DNA of 64,000 bases from an uncultured Clostridia bacterium (lineage in GTDB: Bacteria; Bacillota; Clostridia; Christensenellales; Borkfalkiaceae), in the NCBI GenBank assembly GCA_934254825.1, contig CAKQMB010000009.1:1-64000 (forward strand), given 5' to 3'. Below are positions 28,758 to 38,404 of this stretch, piece after piece. The number at the start of each line of letters is the position of its first letter. Position 1 is the stretch's first letter. The position numbers were made by a program, and so were the translations under genes. Below the pieces are notes generated by a model, which searched no databases, was not told where the DNA came from, and was given only the letters and a program-made list of their open reading frames with translations.

Positions 28758-29822
28758 TTATTTGTAAAGCTTTTCTCTTTTAATCTTATCGCCGCCGAGA
28801 ATTACGAGCGACTTGTCGTCTTTCATAAACGTTTTGTATTTTCCGTTTTCGAGGTGACAACTGTCCTCTATTCTTATACCGAACTTACCGTTGATATAAA
28901 CGCCCGGCTCGTTCGAAAATACCATATTGTTTTTAAGCGTAGCTTCGCCTTTCGGGGAAAGGTACGGATATTCGTGAATATTCACGCCTATGCCGTGACC
29001 GAGCGAATGCGTGAAATATTTGCCGTAACCGAGCGAAGAAAGAACGTCTCTCGCGATTTTGTCTGCTTCCTTTCCGAGCATCCCCTCATGAATTCCTTCC
29101 GCGGCTTTCATATGAGCCGTGAGAACGGCGAGATATGCCTTTCTAAAATCTGCCGAAGGAGTTCCGTAAAACATAGTTCTCGTCATATCGGAGCAGTACC
29201 CTTTGTAAAGACAACCGAAATCCATAAGAACGCATTCGTCCTTTTTAAGCTTGGTATCGCCCGTTTCGTGATGAGGAACGGCGGCGTTTTTACCGAACGC
29301 TACGATCGTGTCGAACGAAGTTCCCGAAGCTCCTCTTTTCTTGAAGTTGTATTCGAGTTCGTTTGCGACTTCCCTTTCGGTTACGCCTTCTTTTATAAAC
29401 GGAATTGTGTCGAGCCATGCCTTTTCGGCAATGTCGCACGCTTTTTTAATGTATTTGATTTCTTCTTCCGTTTTAACCGACATAAGATCGCGGATTTCCG
29501 CCGACGCGTCGACATATTCGAAACCGAGTTTTTTCAAAGTTTCGAATTCCGCAAGCGTGACAGTCGTAAAATCGATCGCGACTTTTTTGTATCCGTTCTC
29601 TTCGGCTACTTTCGTAAGGAAAGAATAATCCGAGCCGAGAACCACTTCGATACCCTTTGGTTTCAATGCTTTTTCAGCCGCTTTTAAGTATCTGTTATCG
29701 ACGACGAACGACGTTTTGTCTTTCGTTATGACGATATAACCCGCTGTGCTGTGAAAACCCAGAAAGTAAGTCCTTTGTTTTTCGTCCGTTATAAGAGCGA
29801 TTTCATAGTTATTAAAATTCAT
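28758..29822 (-). CDS. Xaa-Pro peptidase (M24 family)
   Basis: Cytosolic metallopeptidase that frees the N-terminal residue before proline. About 354 residues: a creatinase-like N-domain (1-120) and a pita-bread catalytic domain with the five ligands in MDFGCLYKGYCSDMTRTMF (two Asp), HSLGHGIGVNIHEYP (His), MVFSNEPGVY (Glu) and GIRIEDS (Glu). Start: ATG at 29822 is chosen over one four codons upstream because GTGAGG lies 6 nt before it. First gene of an operon with efp, driven by the promoter at 29845-29873. Confidence 0.92.
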   Translation of the reverse strand: MNFNNYEIALITDEKQRTYFLGFHSTAGYIVITKDKTSFVVDNRYLKAAEKALKPKGIEVVLGSDYSFLTKVAEENGYKKVAIDFTTVTLAEFETLKKLGFEYVDASAEIRDLMSVKTEEEIKYIKKACDIAEKAWLDTIPFIKEGVTEREVANELEYNFKKRGASGTSFDTIVAFGKNAAVPHHETGDTKLKKDECVLMDFGCLYKGYCSDMTRTMFYGTPSADFRKAYLAVLTAHMKAAEGIHEGMLGKEADKIARDVLSSLGYGKYFTHSLGHGIGVNIHEYPYLSPKGEATLKNNMVFSNEPGVYINGKFGIRIEDSCHLENGKYKTFMKDDKSLVILGGDKIKREKLYK

Positions 29823-29844
29823 ATTATGCCTCACTCATTTATTT

Positions 29845-29873
29845 ATTTTAACACTTTTATCCTTTTCAGTCAA
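29845..29873 (-). promoter_or_regulatory. sigma-A promoter of the peptidase-efp operon
   Basis: Minus strand: -35 TTGACT at 29868-29873, 17-nt spacer, -10 TAAAAT at 29845-29850. The leader is about 20 nt. Confidence 0.75.
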
Positions 29874-29920
29874 TAAAAATAAACGTGTTTCGTATGTTTT
29901 TTCGTTACAATCGACCTTTT

Positions 29921-30370
29921 TTAACCGTTATTTTCCGTTTCCGCGACGTTTTCGGGCAGTTTGGGCGTGTAACGATAGCTCATTTTCTTCAAATTTTCGG
30001 CGTTTATTCTGTTTATTTCCGCTTTGTATCTTTCGATTTTACGAAGCTGGGCGGGTTTGATGACGGTATGCCATAAAACAAAACCAATCAAAAGAGCGCC
30101 GAACAAACACGAATACACTATAAATTTAACGGTGCTGTACGGTTTTTCCGTTCCGTATAAAACGATGAACGAAAACAAAATCACGGCGTAGGCAAGCGAC
30201 AGAAATATAAGGGTTATCAAAAAAGACGTCGATAACGCTTTGCACATATCCGTTATTCTCGGGATCTGCGAAGCGTAATAATTTCTTTCTCCCTGTTCTT
30301 TTTTCTTTCTCTCTTCTTTCGCGCTGAATTTTACCGTTTGTTTTTTCTTGTTATATTCGTCTCTTATCAT
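29921..30370 (-). CDS. two-helix membrane protein of unknown function, last gene of the uvr operon
   Basis: 149 residues. The first 40 are basic and charged ([11 protein letters not shown]), then two membrane helices (about 48-72 and 82-102), and a basic C-terminal tail. Both ends should face the cytosol. No family recognised. The ATG overlaps the uvrA stop (ATGA), so it is made together with UvrA. I see no terminator hairpin in the 48 nt before the next promoter region. Confidence 0.75.
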   Translation of the reverse strand: MIRDEYNKKKQTVKFSAKEERKKKEQGERNYYASQIPRITDMCKALSTSFLITLIFLSLAYAVILFSFIVLYGTEKPYSTVKFIVYSCLFGALLIGFVLWHTVIKPAQLRKIERYKAEINRINAENLKKMSYRYTPKLPENVAETENNG

Positions 30371-33195
30371 TTGTTCTGACCTCCGAGCATTTTTTTAAGG
30401 AACTGCCCCGTGTAGCTCTTTTCGTTTTCGGCAACCTGTTCGGGACTGCCCTCGGCGATAACCGTTCCGCCGCCTTCGCCGCCCTCGGGACCTAAATCCA
30501 CGATATAATCGGCGACCTTTATAACGTCGAGGTTATGTTCGATAACTATAACCGTGTTACCCGAATCTCTTAATCTGTCGAGTATGCTTATGAGCTTGTC
30601 TACGTCGTAACTGTGAAGACCCGTTGTGGGTTCGTCCAGAACATAAAGCGTTTTTCCCGTAGAACGCTTGGAAAGTTCCGTCGCAAGCTTGACTCTTTGC
30701 GCCTCGCCGCCAGAAAGCGTCGTTGCGGGCTGACCGAGCTTGATATAACCGAGACCTACGTCCTGCAAGGTTTTTATCTTGTTGTAAATTCTCGGTATAT
30801 TCTCGAAATATTCCACCGCTTCGTCGACGGTCATATCGAGAACGTCGGCAATGTTTTTGCCCTTGAATTTAACTTCGAGCGTTTCGTGGTTGTATCTCTT
30901 TCCTTTGCACTGCTCGCACGGAACGAAAACGTCGGGCAAAAAGTGCATTTCGATTTTTATGATACCGTCGCCCTGGCATTTTTCACATCTGCCGCCGGCT
31001 ACGTTGAACGAAAATCTGCCCGCCTTATACCCTCTTTCCTTTGCGTCGTTGGACGCGGCGAAAATTTCCCGGATATAAGTAAACGCGCCTGTGTACGTTG
31101 CCGCGTTGGATCTCGGCGTTCTGCCTATCGGAGACTGGTCTATCGCTATTACTTTGTCGAAATAGTTCACGCCCTCTATTTTGTCGCATTTTCCGTAACG
31201 GATTTTCGAGCCGTTGAGTTCGTTGGACATTATCGGCAACAATACCTCGTTCACGAGCGAACTTTTGCCGCTTCCCGAAACGCCCGTAACCGCCGTGAAC
31301 AATCCGACGGGGAATTTTACGTTTATGTTTTTAAGGTTGTTCTGCTTTGCGCCGAAAACTTCGAGCCATCTGCCGTCGGGTTCTTTCCTTAAAAGCGGAA
31401 TTTCGATTTTTCTTCTTCCCGAAAGGTAATCGCCCGTTATCGAGCGCGGTTCTTTGCAGATATCTTCCACGCTGCCCGCCGCGACGACCTCGCCGCCGTG
31501 AACGCCCGCTTTCGGACCGATATCGACTATATAATCCGCCGCCCGCATCGTGTCTTCGTCGTGTTCGACGACGATTACCGTGTTTCCGAGGTCTCTTAAA
31601 TGCAAAAGCGTTTTTATGAGTTTTTCGTTATCTCTCTGATGAAGACCGATACTCGGTTCGTCGAGAATATACAAAACGCCCGTAAGTCCGCTTCCTATCT
31701 GCGTTGCGAGCCTTATTCTCTGCGCTTCGCCGCCGGAAAGAGTTCCCGCGCTTCTCGAAAGCGTGAGATATCCGAGACCGACGTCGGCAAGGAATTTCAG
31801 CCTTGCTTTTATTTCTTTGACTATCGGCGCGGCTATTATCTTCTGCGTGTCGGTTAAAACAAGACCGTCGATAAACTCGTTGATTTTAATAACCGACATA
31901 TCGCAAAGTTCTGCGATATTCAGGCTTCCCACCGTTACCGCGAGAGCTTCTTTTTTAAGCCTCAATCCGTGGCATACCGGGCAAGGCGAGCTTACCATAT
32001 ACTTCTCGATTTCGCTCTTCGTATAATCGCTCGTCGTTTCCCTGTATCTTCTTTCGAGATTGTTTATAACTCCCTCGAAAGCCGTATCGTAACTTCCCGA
32101 GAACGTTCTCGTGGAATAGCTCATTTTTATCTTTTCTCCGCCCGTGCCGTACAAAAGCATATGCATGACGTCGGACGGGAGATTTTTAACGGGCGTGTCG
32201 AGACTGAACCCGTAATGACGGGAAAGCGAACGGAAATACATTTCGGTCATTCTGCCCGTGTCGAGATTCCAGCCCGTTACCGTGAGCGCGCCCTCTCTTA
32301 AAGATCTGTTCGGGTCGCCGATAACGAGCTGTTCGTCAATCCTTGTCGTGTAACCGAGACCTTTACATTCGGGGCAGGCTCCGAACGGATTGTTGAAAGA
32401 GAATAATCTCGGTTCTATTTCTTCTATCGATATTCCGCAATCGGGACAACTGTAATTCGTCGAATACAGCGTGGTTTTTCCGTCGCACTCTATCGCGACG
32501 AGACCTTCGGCAAGCTTTAAAGCCGTCTCCAAGCTGTCCGTAAGTCTTTTTCTTATTCCGCTTTTTACGATCAGTCTGTCTACGACGACGGAAATATTGT
32601 GTTTTATGTTTTTATCGAGTTTTATTTCTTCCGATAAATCGAACACCGAGCCGTCTATCTCTATTCTCGCATAGCCGCTCTTTCTGTAACTTTCGATTTG
32701 TTTTGAATACTCGCCTTTTCTGCCTCTTACGACAGGCGCGTTCACGAGAATTTTCGACCCCTCCGCCATTTCGAGAACCTTTTCGGCAATCGAGTCGACG
32801 GTCGTTTTTTCTATAACTCTTCCGCACTTAGGACAATGCGGCACGCCCGTACGAGCGTATAAAAGCCTTAAATAATCGTAAATTTCCGTTACCGTTCCGA
32901 CGGTTGAACGCGGGTTGTTGGAAGTCGTTTTCTGGTCGATCGATATCGACGGAGACAATCCCTCTATGCTTTCGACATCGGGTTTTTCCATCTGCCCCAA
33001 AAACATTCTCGCGTAGCTCGAAAGGCTTTCCATATACTTTCTCTGCCCCTCGGCGAAAATGGTGTCGAACGCGAGCGTGGATTTGCCGCTGCCCGACAGA
33101 CCCGTGAACACCACGAGCTTATCTCTCGGAATTTCGAGACTGATATTTTTGAGGTTGTTTTCCTTAGCTCCCTTTATTCTTATATAGTTCTGCAT
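30367..33195 (-). CDS. uvrA: excinuclease ABC subunit A
   Basis: Damage-sensing ATPase of nucleotide excision repair. 942 residues with two ABC modules, the standard size. First Walker [13 protein letters not shown] (about 32-43), signature [12 protein letters not shown], second Walker [12 protein letters not shown], and second signature [12 protein letters not shown] with [12 protein letters not shown]. Zinc modules: CPKCG near 123, CPDCG...CPECKG near 250-280, and CEKCQGDG...CEQCKGKR near 740. All are intact. It lies 16 nt after uvrB. Start ATG with the typical [18 protein letters not shown]. Confidence 0.98.
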   Translation of the reverse strand: MQNYIRIKGAKENNLKNISLEIPRDKLVVFTGLSGSGKSTLAFDTIFAEGQRKYMESLSSYARMFLGQMEKPDVESIEGLSPSISIDQKTTSNNPRSTVGTVTEIYDYLRLLYARTGVPHCPKCGRVIEKTTVDSIAEKVLEMAEGSKILVNAPVVRGRKGEYSKQIESYRKSGYARIEIDGSVFDLSEEIKLDKNIKHNISVVVDRLIVKSGIRKRLTDSLETALKLAEGLVAIECDGKTTLYSTNYSCPDCGISIEEIEPRLFSFNNPFGACPECKGLGYTTRIDEQLVIGDPNRSLREGALTVTGWNLDTGRMTEMYFRSLSRHYGFSLDTPVKNLPSDVMHMLLYGTGGEKIKMSYSTRTFSGSYDTAFEGVINNLERRYRETTSDYTKSEIEKYMVSSPCPVCHGLRLKKEALAVTVGSLNIAELCDMSVIKINEFIDGLVLTDTQKIIAAPIVKEIKARLKFLADVGLGYLTLSRSAGTLSGGEAQRIRLATQIGSGLTGVLYILDEPSIGLHQRDNEKLIKTLLHLRDLGNTVIVVEHDEDTMRAADYIVDIGPKAGVHGGEVVAAGSVEDICKEPRSITGDYLSGRRKIEIPLLRKEPDGRWLEVFGAKQNNLKNINVKFPVGLFTAVTGVSGSGKSSLVNEVLLPIMSNELNGSKIRYGKCDKIEGVNYFDKVIAIDQSPIGRTPRSNAATYTGAFTYIREIFAASNDAKERGYKAGRFSFNVAGGRCEKCQGDGIIKIEMHFLPDVFVPCEQCKGKRYNHETLEVKFKGKNIADVLDMTVDEAVEYFENIPRIYNKIKTLQDVGLGYIKLGQPATTLSGGEAQRVKLATELSKRSTGKTLYVLDEPTTGLHSYDVDKLISILDRLRDSGNTVIVIEHNLDVIKVADYIVDLGPEGGEGGGTVIAEGSPEQVAENEKSYTGQFLKKMLGGQNK

Positions 33196-33211
33196 TTTTC
33201 GTTCGCTTCTT

Positions 33212-35182
33212 TTATTTCATACTTGCCCGAAGTCTTTGTTTAAGCTTCGCAATCGTATCTCTGAGTTCAATACATTTCTCGAAGTCGAGATTTTTGGACG
33301 CGATTTTCATTATCGCCTGCAACTTTTCGATTTCGTCGGGAATATCCTTTGCCGCGATTTCTTTGGTTGCGTCAACCTTTTTGGAGATTTCGAGCGTGTT
33401 GGAAATCTTTTTGATTATCGTTTTCGGCGTTATGCCGTGCTTTTCATTATATTCCTGCTGAATTTTACGTCTTCTCGCCGTTTCGTCTATCGCGCGGCGC
33501 ATAGACTCGGTTATGACGTCCGCGTACATTATAACTCTTCCCTCGGAGTTTCTCGCCGTTCTTCCTATCGTCTGAATAAGCGCGGTTTCGCTTCTCAAAA
33601 AGCCTTCTTTGTCCGCGTCAAGAATGGCGACGAGCTTTACCTCGGGCAAATCGAGACCTTCTCTTAAAAGGTTTATGCCGACGAGAACGTCTATATCGCC
33701 GCGGCGGAGTTCCTGAATTATATCTATTCTTTCAAGCGTATCTACGTCGCTGTGCATATACCTGACTTTTATCGATTGCTCTTTCAGAAAGTCGGTAAGG
33801 CTTTCCGCCATACGCTTGGTTAAAGTCGTTACGAGTATTCTGCCGCCGTCCTCGATTACTTTCCTGATTTCGGATTGCAGATCGTCTATCTGACCTTTCG
33901 TCGGGCGGACTTCGACCAAAGGATCCAGAAGACCCGTCGGACGGATTATCTGCTCGGCGTTGTTATCCGAAACGGAAAGCTCGTAATCCGCGGGGGTTGC
34001 CGAAATAAATATCGTCTGTCCTATTCTCGAATCGAATTCCTTGAACGTAAGCGGGCGGTTGTCGTAAGCCGATTTCAATCTGAAACCGAAATCGACAAGG
34101 TTTTGTTTTCTCGATCTGTCGCCGTTGTACATCGCGCGGATCTGCGGCACCGTCATATGGCTTTCGTCGATAAACGTTATGAAATTTTTGGGGAAATAGT
34201 CTATAAGCGTGAACGGCGGATCTCCCGGTTTTCTTCCGTCGAAATATCTGCTGTAATTTTCGACGCCGCTGCAATAGCCTATCTCGCGCATCATTTCGAG
34301 ATCGTAACTCGTTCTTTGCAAAAGCCTTTGAGCTTCTAAAAGCTTGTCCTGTCTTTTCAAAGCGTCTACTTCTTCTCTCATATCCGCTTCGATACGTTTT
34401 AAAGAAGCTTCCATTTTTTCGTCCCCGACGGCATAATGGCTCGCGGGGAAAATCGCAACGTGCGACAAACGCGAGATCGGCTTTCCCGTGACGAAATCGC
34501 ATTCGCTTATTTTTTCGACTTCGTCGCCGAAAAATTCGACGCGGATATACACGGAGTCGTTTGAAGCGGGGAAAATCTCCACCACGTCGCCGCGAACGCG
34601 GAACGAGGCTCTCGTAAAGTCTATATCTTTTCTCTCGTACTGACGCGAAACGAGCTTACGCATAAGTTCGTCGCGATCGAGCGTGTCGCCTTCCCTTATG
34701 GAAACCGCCAAAGCGAAATATTCCTCGGGCGCGCCGAGACCGTAAATACAAGAAACCGACGCAACGACTATTACGTCGTTACGCTCGGCTAAACTGCAAG
34801 TCGCGCTGTGGCGAAGCTTATCTATTTCGTCGTTTATCGAAAGGTCTTTTTCAATGTAAGTGTCCGTGGACGGAATGTACGATTCGGGTTGATAATAATC
34901 GTAATAAGACACGAAATATTCCACTCTGTTTTCGGGAAAAAACTCGCGGAACTCGTTGCAAAGCTGAGCCGCGAGGGTTTTGTTGTGCGCGATGACGAGG
35001 GCGGGACGCTGGACGTTCTGAATCACGTTCGCCATGGTGAACGTTTTTCCGCTGCCCGTCACGCCGACGAGAACCTGCGATCTCAATCCGTCTTCTATAC
35101 CCTCCGTCAGGCTTTTTATAGCCTCGGGCTGATCGCCGGTAGGCTTATATTCGGAATGTAAAATAAATTTTCTTTTTTCCAT
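33212..35182 (-). CDS. uvrB: excinuclease ABC subunit B
   Basis: Helicase-like core of nucleotide excision repair that takes DNA over from UvrA. 656 residues from the chosen start. Walker [13 protein letters not shown], the beta-hairpin [12 protein letters not shown] that clamps DNA, DESH in [11 protein letters not shown], motif [11 protein letters not shown], and a C-terminal UVR coiled coil that contacts UvrC. The frame is open for 45 more codons, but ATG at 35182 gives the normal [19 protein letters not shown] start; the Shine-Dalgarno there is weak (GGGTTG), so it may rely on coupling to the gene before. uvrC is not in the window. Confidence 0.98.
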   Translation of the reverse strand: MEKRKFILHSEYKPTGDQPEAIKSLTEGIEDGLRSQVLVGVTGSGKTFTMANVIQNVQRPALVIAHNKTLAAQLCNEFREFFPENRVEYFVSYYDYYQPESYIPSTDTYIEKDLSINDEIDKLRHSATCSLAERNDVIVVASVSCIYGLGAPEEYFALAVSIREGDTLDRDELMRKLVSRQYERKDIDFTRASFRVRGDVVEIFPASNDSVYIRVEFFGDEVEKISECDFVTGKPISRLSHVAIFPASHYAVGDEKMEASLKRIEADMREEVDALKRQDKLLEAQRLLQRTSYDLEMMREIGYCSGVENYSRYFDGRKPGDPPFTLIDYFPKNFITFIDESHMTVPQIRAMYNGDRSRKQNLVDFGFRLKSAYDNRPLTFKEFDSRIGQTIFISATPADYELSVSDNNAEQIIRPTGLLDPLVEVRPTKGQIDDLQSEIRKVIEDGGRILVTTLTKRMAESLTDFLKEQSIKVRYMHSDVDTLERIDIIQELRRGDIDVLVGINLLREGLDLPEVKLVAILDADKEGFLRSETALIQTIGRTARNSEGRVIMYADVITESMRRAIDETARRRKIQQEYNEKHGITPKTIIKKISNTLEISKKVDATKEIAAKDIPDEIEKLQAIMKIASKNLDFEKCIELRDTIAKLKQRLRASMK

Positions 35183-35199
35183 CGTTAAAACAACCCGTC

Positions 35200-35553
35200 T
35201 TAAAACAATCCGTACAATATCTTCGTTACGATAAACGCCGTTACCGAACCCAAAACGGCAAGCAGAATTTTGATCGCTATTCCGTTTGCGATTTCCCGTC
35301 TTTCGCGTTTGTAACAAAGCAATTTATGCTTGGGGATAAAGCAAAGCGTTTCTTCTTTATCCTTCACGCACCTTATAAGATCGAAATACCCGTCGAGCGA
35401 GAGAGAATTAAGGGTTTTTCTGAGTTTTGGCAAGTCCTTCCCGCCCATTTTGCATAAGGACAGAAATTCCTTTTCGGACACCAGGCAACTCTCCCTTTCT
35501 CCGCACACGCCGATCACGGCTTTCGCAACAGCTCTTTCCGCTCTCGTCAGCAT
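35200..35553 (-). CDS. winged-helix-like, C-terminally anchored membrane protein (copy A)
   Basis: 117 residues, unknown family. The first 75 look like a winged helix: helix, a second helix [12 protein letters not shown], a third [15 protein letters not shown], then a beta wing with [10 protein letters not shown]. After a basic stretch (KRERREIA) one membrane helix (about 93-113) ends the protein, so it would be tail-anchored with the winged helix in the cytosol. The next gene upstream encodes a protein of the same plan. It overlaps that gene by seven bases and ends 18 nt before uvrB. Confidence 0.7.
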   Translation of the reverse strand: MLTRAERAVAKAVIGVCGERESCLVSEKEFLSLCKMGGKDLPKLRKTLNSLSLDGYFDLIRCVKDKEETLCFIPKHKLLCYKRERREIANGIAIKILLAVLGSVTAFIVTKILYGLF

Positions 35554-35918
35554 AACGCGGCAAATACCGCAATTCCCGCGAGCGCGCCCGAAAATCCGCC
35601 GAGGAATGCTATGAAAAATTTAAAGAACGCATTATCTTTTTCGCTTACTTCTTTGAAATCGTTTTCCGTCTGCGGCGTCTCGTCCGGCTTCGCGGTGAGA
35701 CTTTTCCCGAGCGGCTTTAAAAGCATAACGTCTTTATCCGAGTATTTCTTATCGATATACCCCGACGTTACAAGCGAATCTATATAAGCGTTCAATTCCT
35801 CTTCCGTAACAGTTCCGTCGCCGCATTTTTCAACGAGTTTTTTTCGGGAAAACAAATAATATTTCCCTTTACACTCGCCCTTTAAATACGACAACAAATC
35901 GTAGATTTTCTTTTCCAA
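35547..35918 (-). CDS. winged-helix-like, C-terminally anchored membrane protein (copy B)
   Basis: 123 residues. Helices followed by LNAYIDSLVTSGYIDKKY and a short wing with SDKDVMLLKPLGKSL suggest a winged helix in the first 78 residues. A polar linker (PDETPQTENDFKEVSEKD) leads to a single C-terminal membrane helix (about 100-121). The plan matches the following gene although the sequences differ. By analogy such proteins can hold a DNA- or protein-binding head at the membrane; here the role is unknown. In the uvrBA operon. Confidence 0.7.
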   Translation of the reverse strand: MEKKIYDLLSYLKGECKGKYYLFSRKKLVEKCGDGTVTEEELNAYIDSLVTSGYIDKKYSDKDVMLLKPLGKSLTAKPDETPQTENDFKEVSEKDNAFFKFFIAFLGGFSGALAGIAVFAALC

Positions 35919-35939
35919 ATTTCTCCGTTAATTTTAATA

Positions 35940-36335
35940 TCAGATAATGTATTTCAGTAACGAAACGAGGCTCTCCGTTTCCTGCTCGTTCTGTTTGATT
36001 TTCCCGAGCAACCCCGCGCCCAAAAGCGACAGAATAAACGCCGTGCAAAGCGCTATACACGTTATCGAAAGAATCAAAGCCCATCTGAGCGGCTCGGATT
36101 TATGAACCCGATATCTTTTGACCGCCATAACGAGCGCGATGACGCCGAAAACGATACCCGTACCGTATAAAACCGAAAACACCAGCCCCAAAAGGGCAAA
36201 GATAAGCGGTATACGGTTAAAACGCCTTTTCATTTCGTATTCGCGATAAGCGGCTTCGTAAGAAGTATCCCTCGTTATGTCGGGAGCTGCCGAAACTTCG
36301 CGTTCGCTAAAATTATTCTGTTCAAAATCGTTCAT
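35940..36335 (-). CDS. small membrane protein (DUF4190-like topology), first gene of the uvr operon
   Basis: 131 residues from ATG at 36335. The frame is open upstream through the repeated promoter, but that part is only the translated repeat and AGAGG stands 9 nt before this ATG. A polar N-terminal half (about 1-40) is followed by two membrane helices (about 43-70 and 85-110), a basic loop VKRYRVHKSEP between them, and a polar tail. This helix-KRY-helix plan is like that of DUF4190 proteins. Function unknown. Transcribed from two tandem promoters beside a LexA-type box. Confidence 0.75.
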   Translation of the reverse strand: MNDFEQNNFSEREVSAAPDITRDTSYEAAYREYEMKRRFNRIPLIFALLGLVFSVLYGTGIVFGVIALVMAVKRYRVHKSEPLRWALILSITCIALCTAFILSLLGAGLLGKIKQNEQETESLVSLLKYII

Positions 36336-36352
36336 CTTTAAACCTCTTATAC

Positions 36353-36381
36353 AGTATATCACAAATCGGCTTTCTTTACAA
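36353..36381 (-). promoter_or_regulatory. proximal sigma-A promoter of the uvr operon
   Basis: Minus strand: -35 TTGTAA at 36376-36381, 17-nt spacer ending in TGA, extended -10 TATACT at 36353-36358. The start site is predicted about 10 nt before the ribosome-binding region. Confidence 0.8.
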
Positions 36382-36385
36382 GTAC

Positions 36386-36414
36386 AGTATATCACAAATC
36401 GGCTTTCTTTACAA
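36386..36414 (-). promoter_or_regulatory. distal sigma-A promoter of the uvr operon
   Basis: Identical to the proximal copy: -35 TTGTAA at 36409-36414, 17-nt spacer, extended -10 TATACT at 36386-36391. Confidence 0.8.
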
Positions 36415-36419
36415 GCAAT

Positions 36420-36435
36420 AAGAACATTTGTTCTT
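36420..36435. promoter_or_regulatory. LexA (DinR)-type box
   Basis: AAGAAC-ATTT-GTTCTT, an inverted repeat that contains the Gram-positive SOS core GAAC-N4-GTTC. It lies 5 nt upstream of the distal -35. uvrBA belongs to the SOS regulon in Bacillus, so the box fits the operon; its position upstream rather than over the promoter is less usual. Confidence 0.65.
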
Positions 36436-36500
36436 AAAAAATACCCGTTTTTTCACAAAACGCGCAATAAGACAAACTCAACGCTTTGCGCAAATAAGCG

Positions 36501-36533
36501 CGGTGCGCCGCGCAAAAATCGCGCGGCGCACCG
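36501..36533. other. 13-bp GC-only hairpin after the ABC exporter genes
   Basis: CGGTGCGCCGCGC, a 7-nt loop AAAAATC, then the exact reverse complement. It lies just past the stop of the second ABC gene but is not followed by a T-run on the minus strand. It may still end transcription, or protect the 3' end of the exporter mRNA. Confidence 0.6.
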
Positions 36534-36544
36534 AAAACGGTTAT

Positions 36545-38404
36545 TTATTGCATTGCATATAAAGCATAATATCTGCCTTTTTTGGCGAGAAGCTCCTCGT
36601 GACTGCCCTCTTCTTCTATAACGCCTTTGTTGATAACTATTATTTTATCGGCGTTACGGATAGTCGAAAGTCTGTGAGCGACGATAAGCATCGTGCCTAT
36701 GTTCATCATTTTTTCGAGCGAGTCCTGAATCAGAACTTCCGTTTCGGTATCGATATTCGCGGTCGCTTCGTCCAAAATCATTACCTCGGGACGATGAATT
36801 ATCGTTCTCGCAAAGGAAAGAAGCTGGCGTTGACCCGCAGAGAAATTGTTTCCTCTTTCGCGAACCTCTTCGTCAAGTCCGCCCGGGAGCTTATCGATAA
36901 ACTTGTCCGCGTTCACATATCTGCAAGCCTCTTTAACCTGCTCGTCCGTAAAGCTTTCGTCTCTTAAAACGATATTGCTTCTGATCGTTCCCGAGAACAG
37001 GAAAACGTCTTGAAGCATTTGTCCGAAATGCTTTCTGAGCGACGATTTTTTGATATGTCTTATATTTATTCCGTCGAGAAGAATTTCACCTTTCTGAATA
37101 TCGTAATTCCTGCAAATAAGCGACAAAATCGTGGTTTTTCCCGAACCCGTCGCACCGACGAAAGCAACCGTTTCTCCCGCGGCGACTTTAAAAGACACGT
37201 CCTTTAAAACCCACTCGTTTTCGACGTAAGAAAACCATACGTTTTTAAATTCGATTTCGCCTTTTACGGTTTCGAGTTCGATCGCGTCTTCTTCGTCCCC
37301 GACTTCGGGAACGATATCCATTATCGTGAATATTTTTTCAGCCGAAGCGAATGCCGATTGAAGGAAATTGAACTGCTCCGCCAAGTTCTGTATCGGGTTG
37401 AAAAACTTCGAAATGTACATATAAAACGCGACTATTACGGGCGCGGTTATCTGCTGACCCAAAAACGACGAGTTTTCGAGGAAGCCTTTGGAACCGAGAT
37501 ACATAAGGCAAAGCACCGACGAAACGTAAAGCATATAAACCGTGGGACGGAATATACCGAAAACGAATATTTCGGAAAGTCTTGCCTTAGCGAGCGCGGC
37601 GTTCTTTTTGTCAAACTCCGCTTTTTTGCGTTCTTCCCTGTTGAAAATCTGTATGATTTTCATTCCCGAAAGGTTTTCGGAAAGGAATGTGTTCACACCC
37701 GTCGTGCCGTCCTTGATTTTTCTGTACGACATCCTCGAAAACTTTCTGAATATCACCGTGAAAAGAACGATAAACGGTGCAAAACAAAGCACCATAAGCG
37801 TTAATTCGTAGTTTAAAAGAAGCATCGCGACGACAACGCCGATAATTACGAAAATATTTTTCGCCAGGTTTACTATCGTACCCGTGAAAAGCATCGAAAT
37901 GGCGTTGGTATCGTTTGTGACTCTCGTCACGAGTGTTCCGACCGGTATGGAGTTAAGCTGAGCGTGCGAAAGGTCTTCTATATGCACGAAGATATCTTCT
38001 CTTAAAGACGAGACGATTTTCTGACCGGTTTTTTGAAGAATTATCGCCTGGAAATACGCGCTCACGAGCGAAACTATAAGTATGCACGCGTACGCCCCGA
38101 CCCTTATAAACAATCCCGAAAGCTCGAATTCCGTTTGAAGAACCTTTTCTATGTCGGAAACGAGAAGGGGCGAAACGACGTCGTAACATATCGAGAAAAG
38201 CATCAGGATCATAACGAACAAAAAGCTCTTCCAATACGGCTTAGCATATTTCAGAAGTCTGCCTATAAGTTCTTTATCGGACATTTTCCGATCGAAACCG
38301 ATCGCTTGTTTTTTGTCTTTTATCGACAAGAACGCAATGAGGAACGCTATCGAGAATATGCCGATTATCGCGCCGACTACTATAAGAGGATAATACTCAC
38401 GCAT
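36545..38404 (-). CDS. ABC exporter half-transporter with the canonical Walker B Glu
   Basis: 619 residues: six membrane helices (first at about 5-26, then a cytosolic loop, five more to about 320) and a C-terminal ATPase. Walker A GATGSGKTT, signature FSAGQRQ, Walker B VMILDEATANID with the catalytic Glu, H-loop IVAHRLS. The signature has SAG in place of SGG. Its partner has the reverse pattern, so the two should form a heterodimer with one active and one degenerate ATP site, as in BmrCD or TM287/288. Substrate unknown; drugs or lipids are likely. It overlaps the partner by eight bases. Confidence 0.9.
   Translation of the reverse strand: MREYYPLIVVGAIIGIFSIAFLIAFLSIKDKKQAIGFDRKMSDKELIGRLLKYAKPYWKSFLFVMILMLFSICYDVVSPLLVSDIEKVLQTEFELSGLFIRVGAYACILIVSLVSAYFQAIILQKTGQKIVSSLREDIFVHIEDLSHAQLNSIPVGTLVTRVTNDTNAISMLFTGTIVNLAKNIFVIIGVVVAMLLLNYELTLMVLCFAPFIVLFTVIFRKFSRMSYRKIKDGTTGVNTFLSENLSGMKIIQIFNREERKKAEFDKKNAALAKARLSEIFVFGIFRPTVYMLYVSSVLCLMYLGSKGFLENSSFLGQQITAPVIVAFYMYISKFFNPIQNLAEQFNFLQSAFASAEKIFTIMDIVPEVGDEEDAIELETVKGEIEFKNVWFSYVENEWVLKDVSFKVAAGETVAFVGATGSGKTTILSLICRNYDIQKGEILLDGINIRHIKKSSLRKHFGQMLQDVFLFSGTIRSNIVLRDESFTDEQVKEACRYVNADKFIDKLPGGLDEEVRERGNNFSAGQRQLLSFARTIIHRPEVMILDEATANIDTETEVLIQDSLEKMMNIGTMLIVAHRLSTIRNADKIIVINKGVIEEEGSHEELLAKKGRYYALYAMQ

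Larger units (their letters stand above)
36351..36416. repeat. tandem duplication of a 33-bp promoter unit
   Basis: Two copies of 33 bp (36351-36383 and 36384-36416) differ only at the last base. Each copy contains one complete minus-strand promoter, so the duplication makes two equal start sites 33 bp apart. Confidence 0.95.

Noticed and set aside
33212..35317. Longer UvrB starting at 35317
   Set aside because: The added 45 codons overlap the preceding gene in another frame and are absent from the family.
36351..36416. CRISPR-like or other array from two 33-bp repeats
   Set aside because: The copies are directly adjacent without spacers, contain a promoter, and there are no cas genes.
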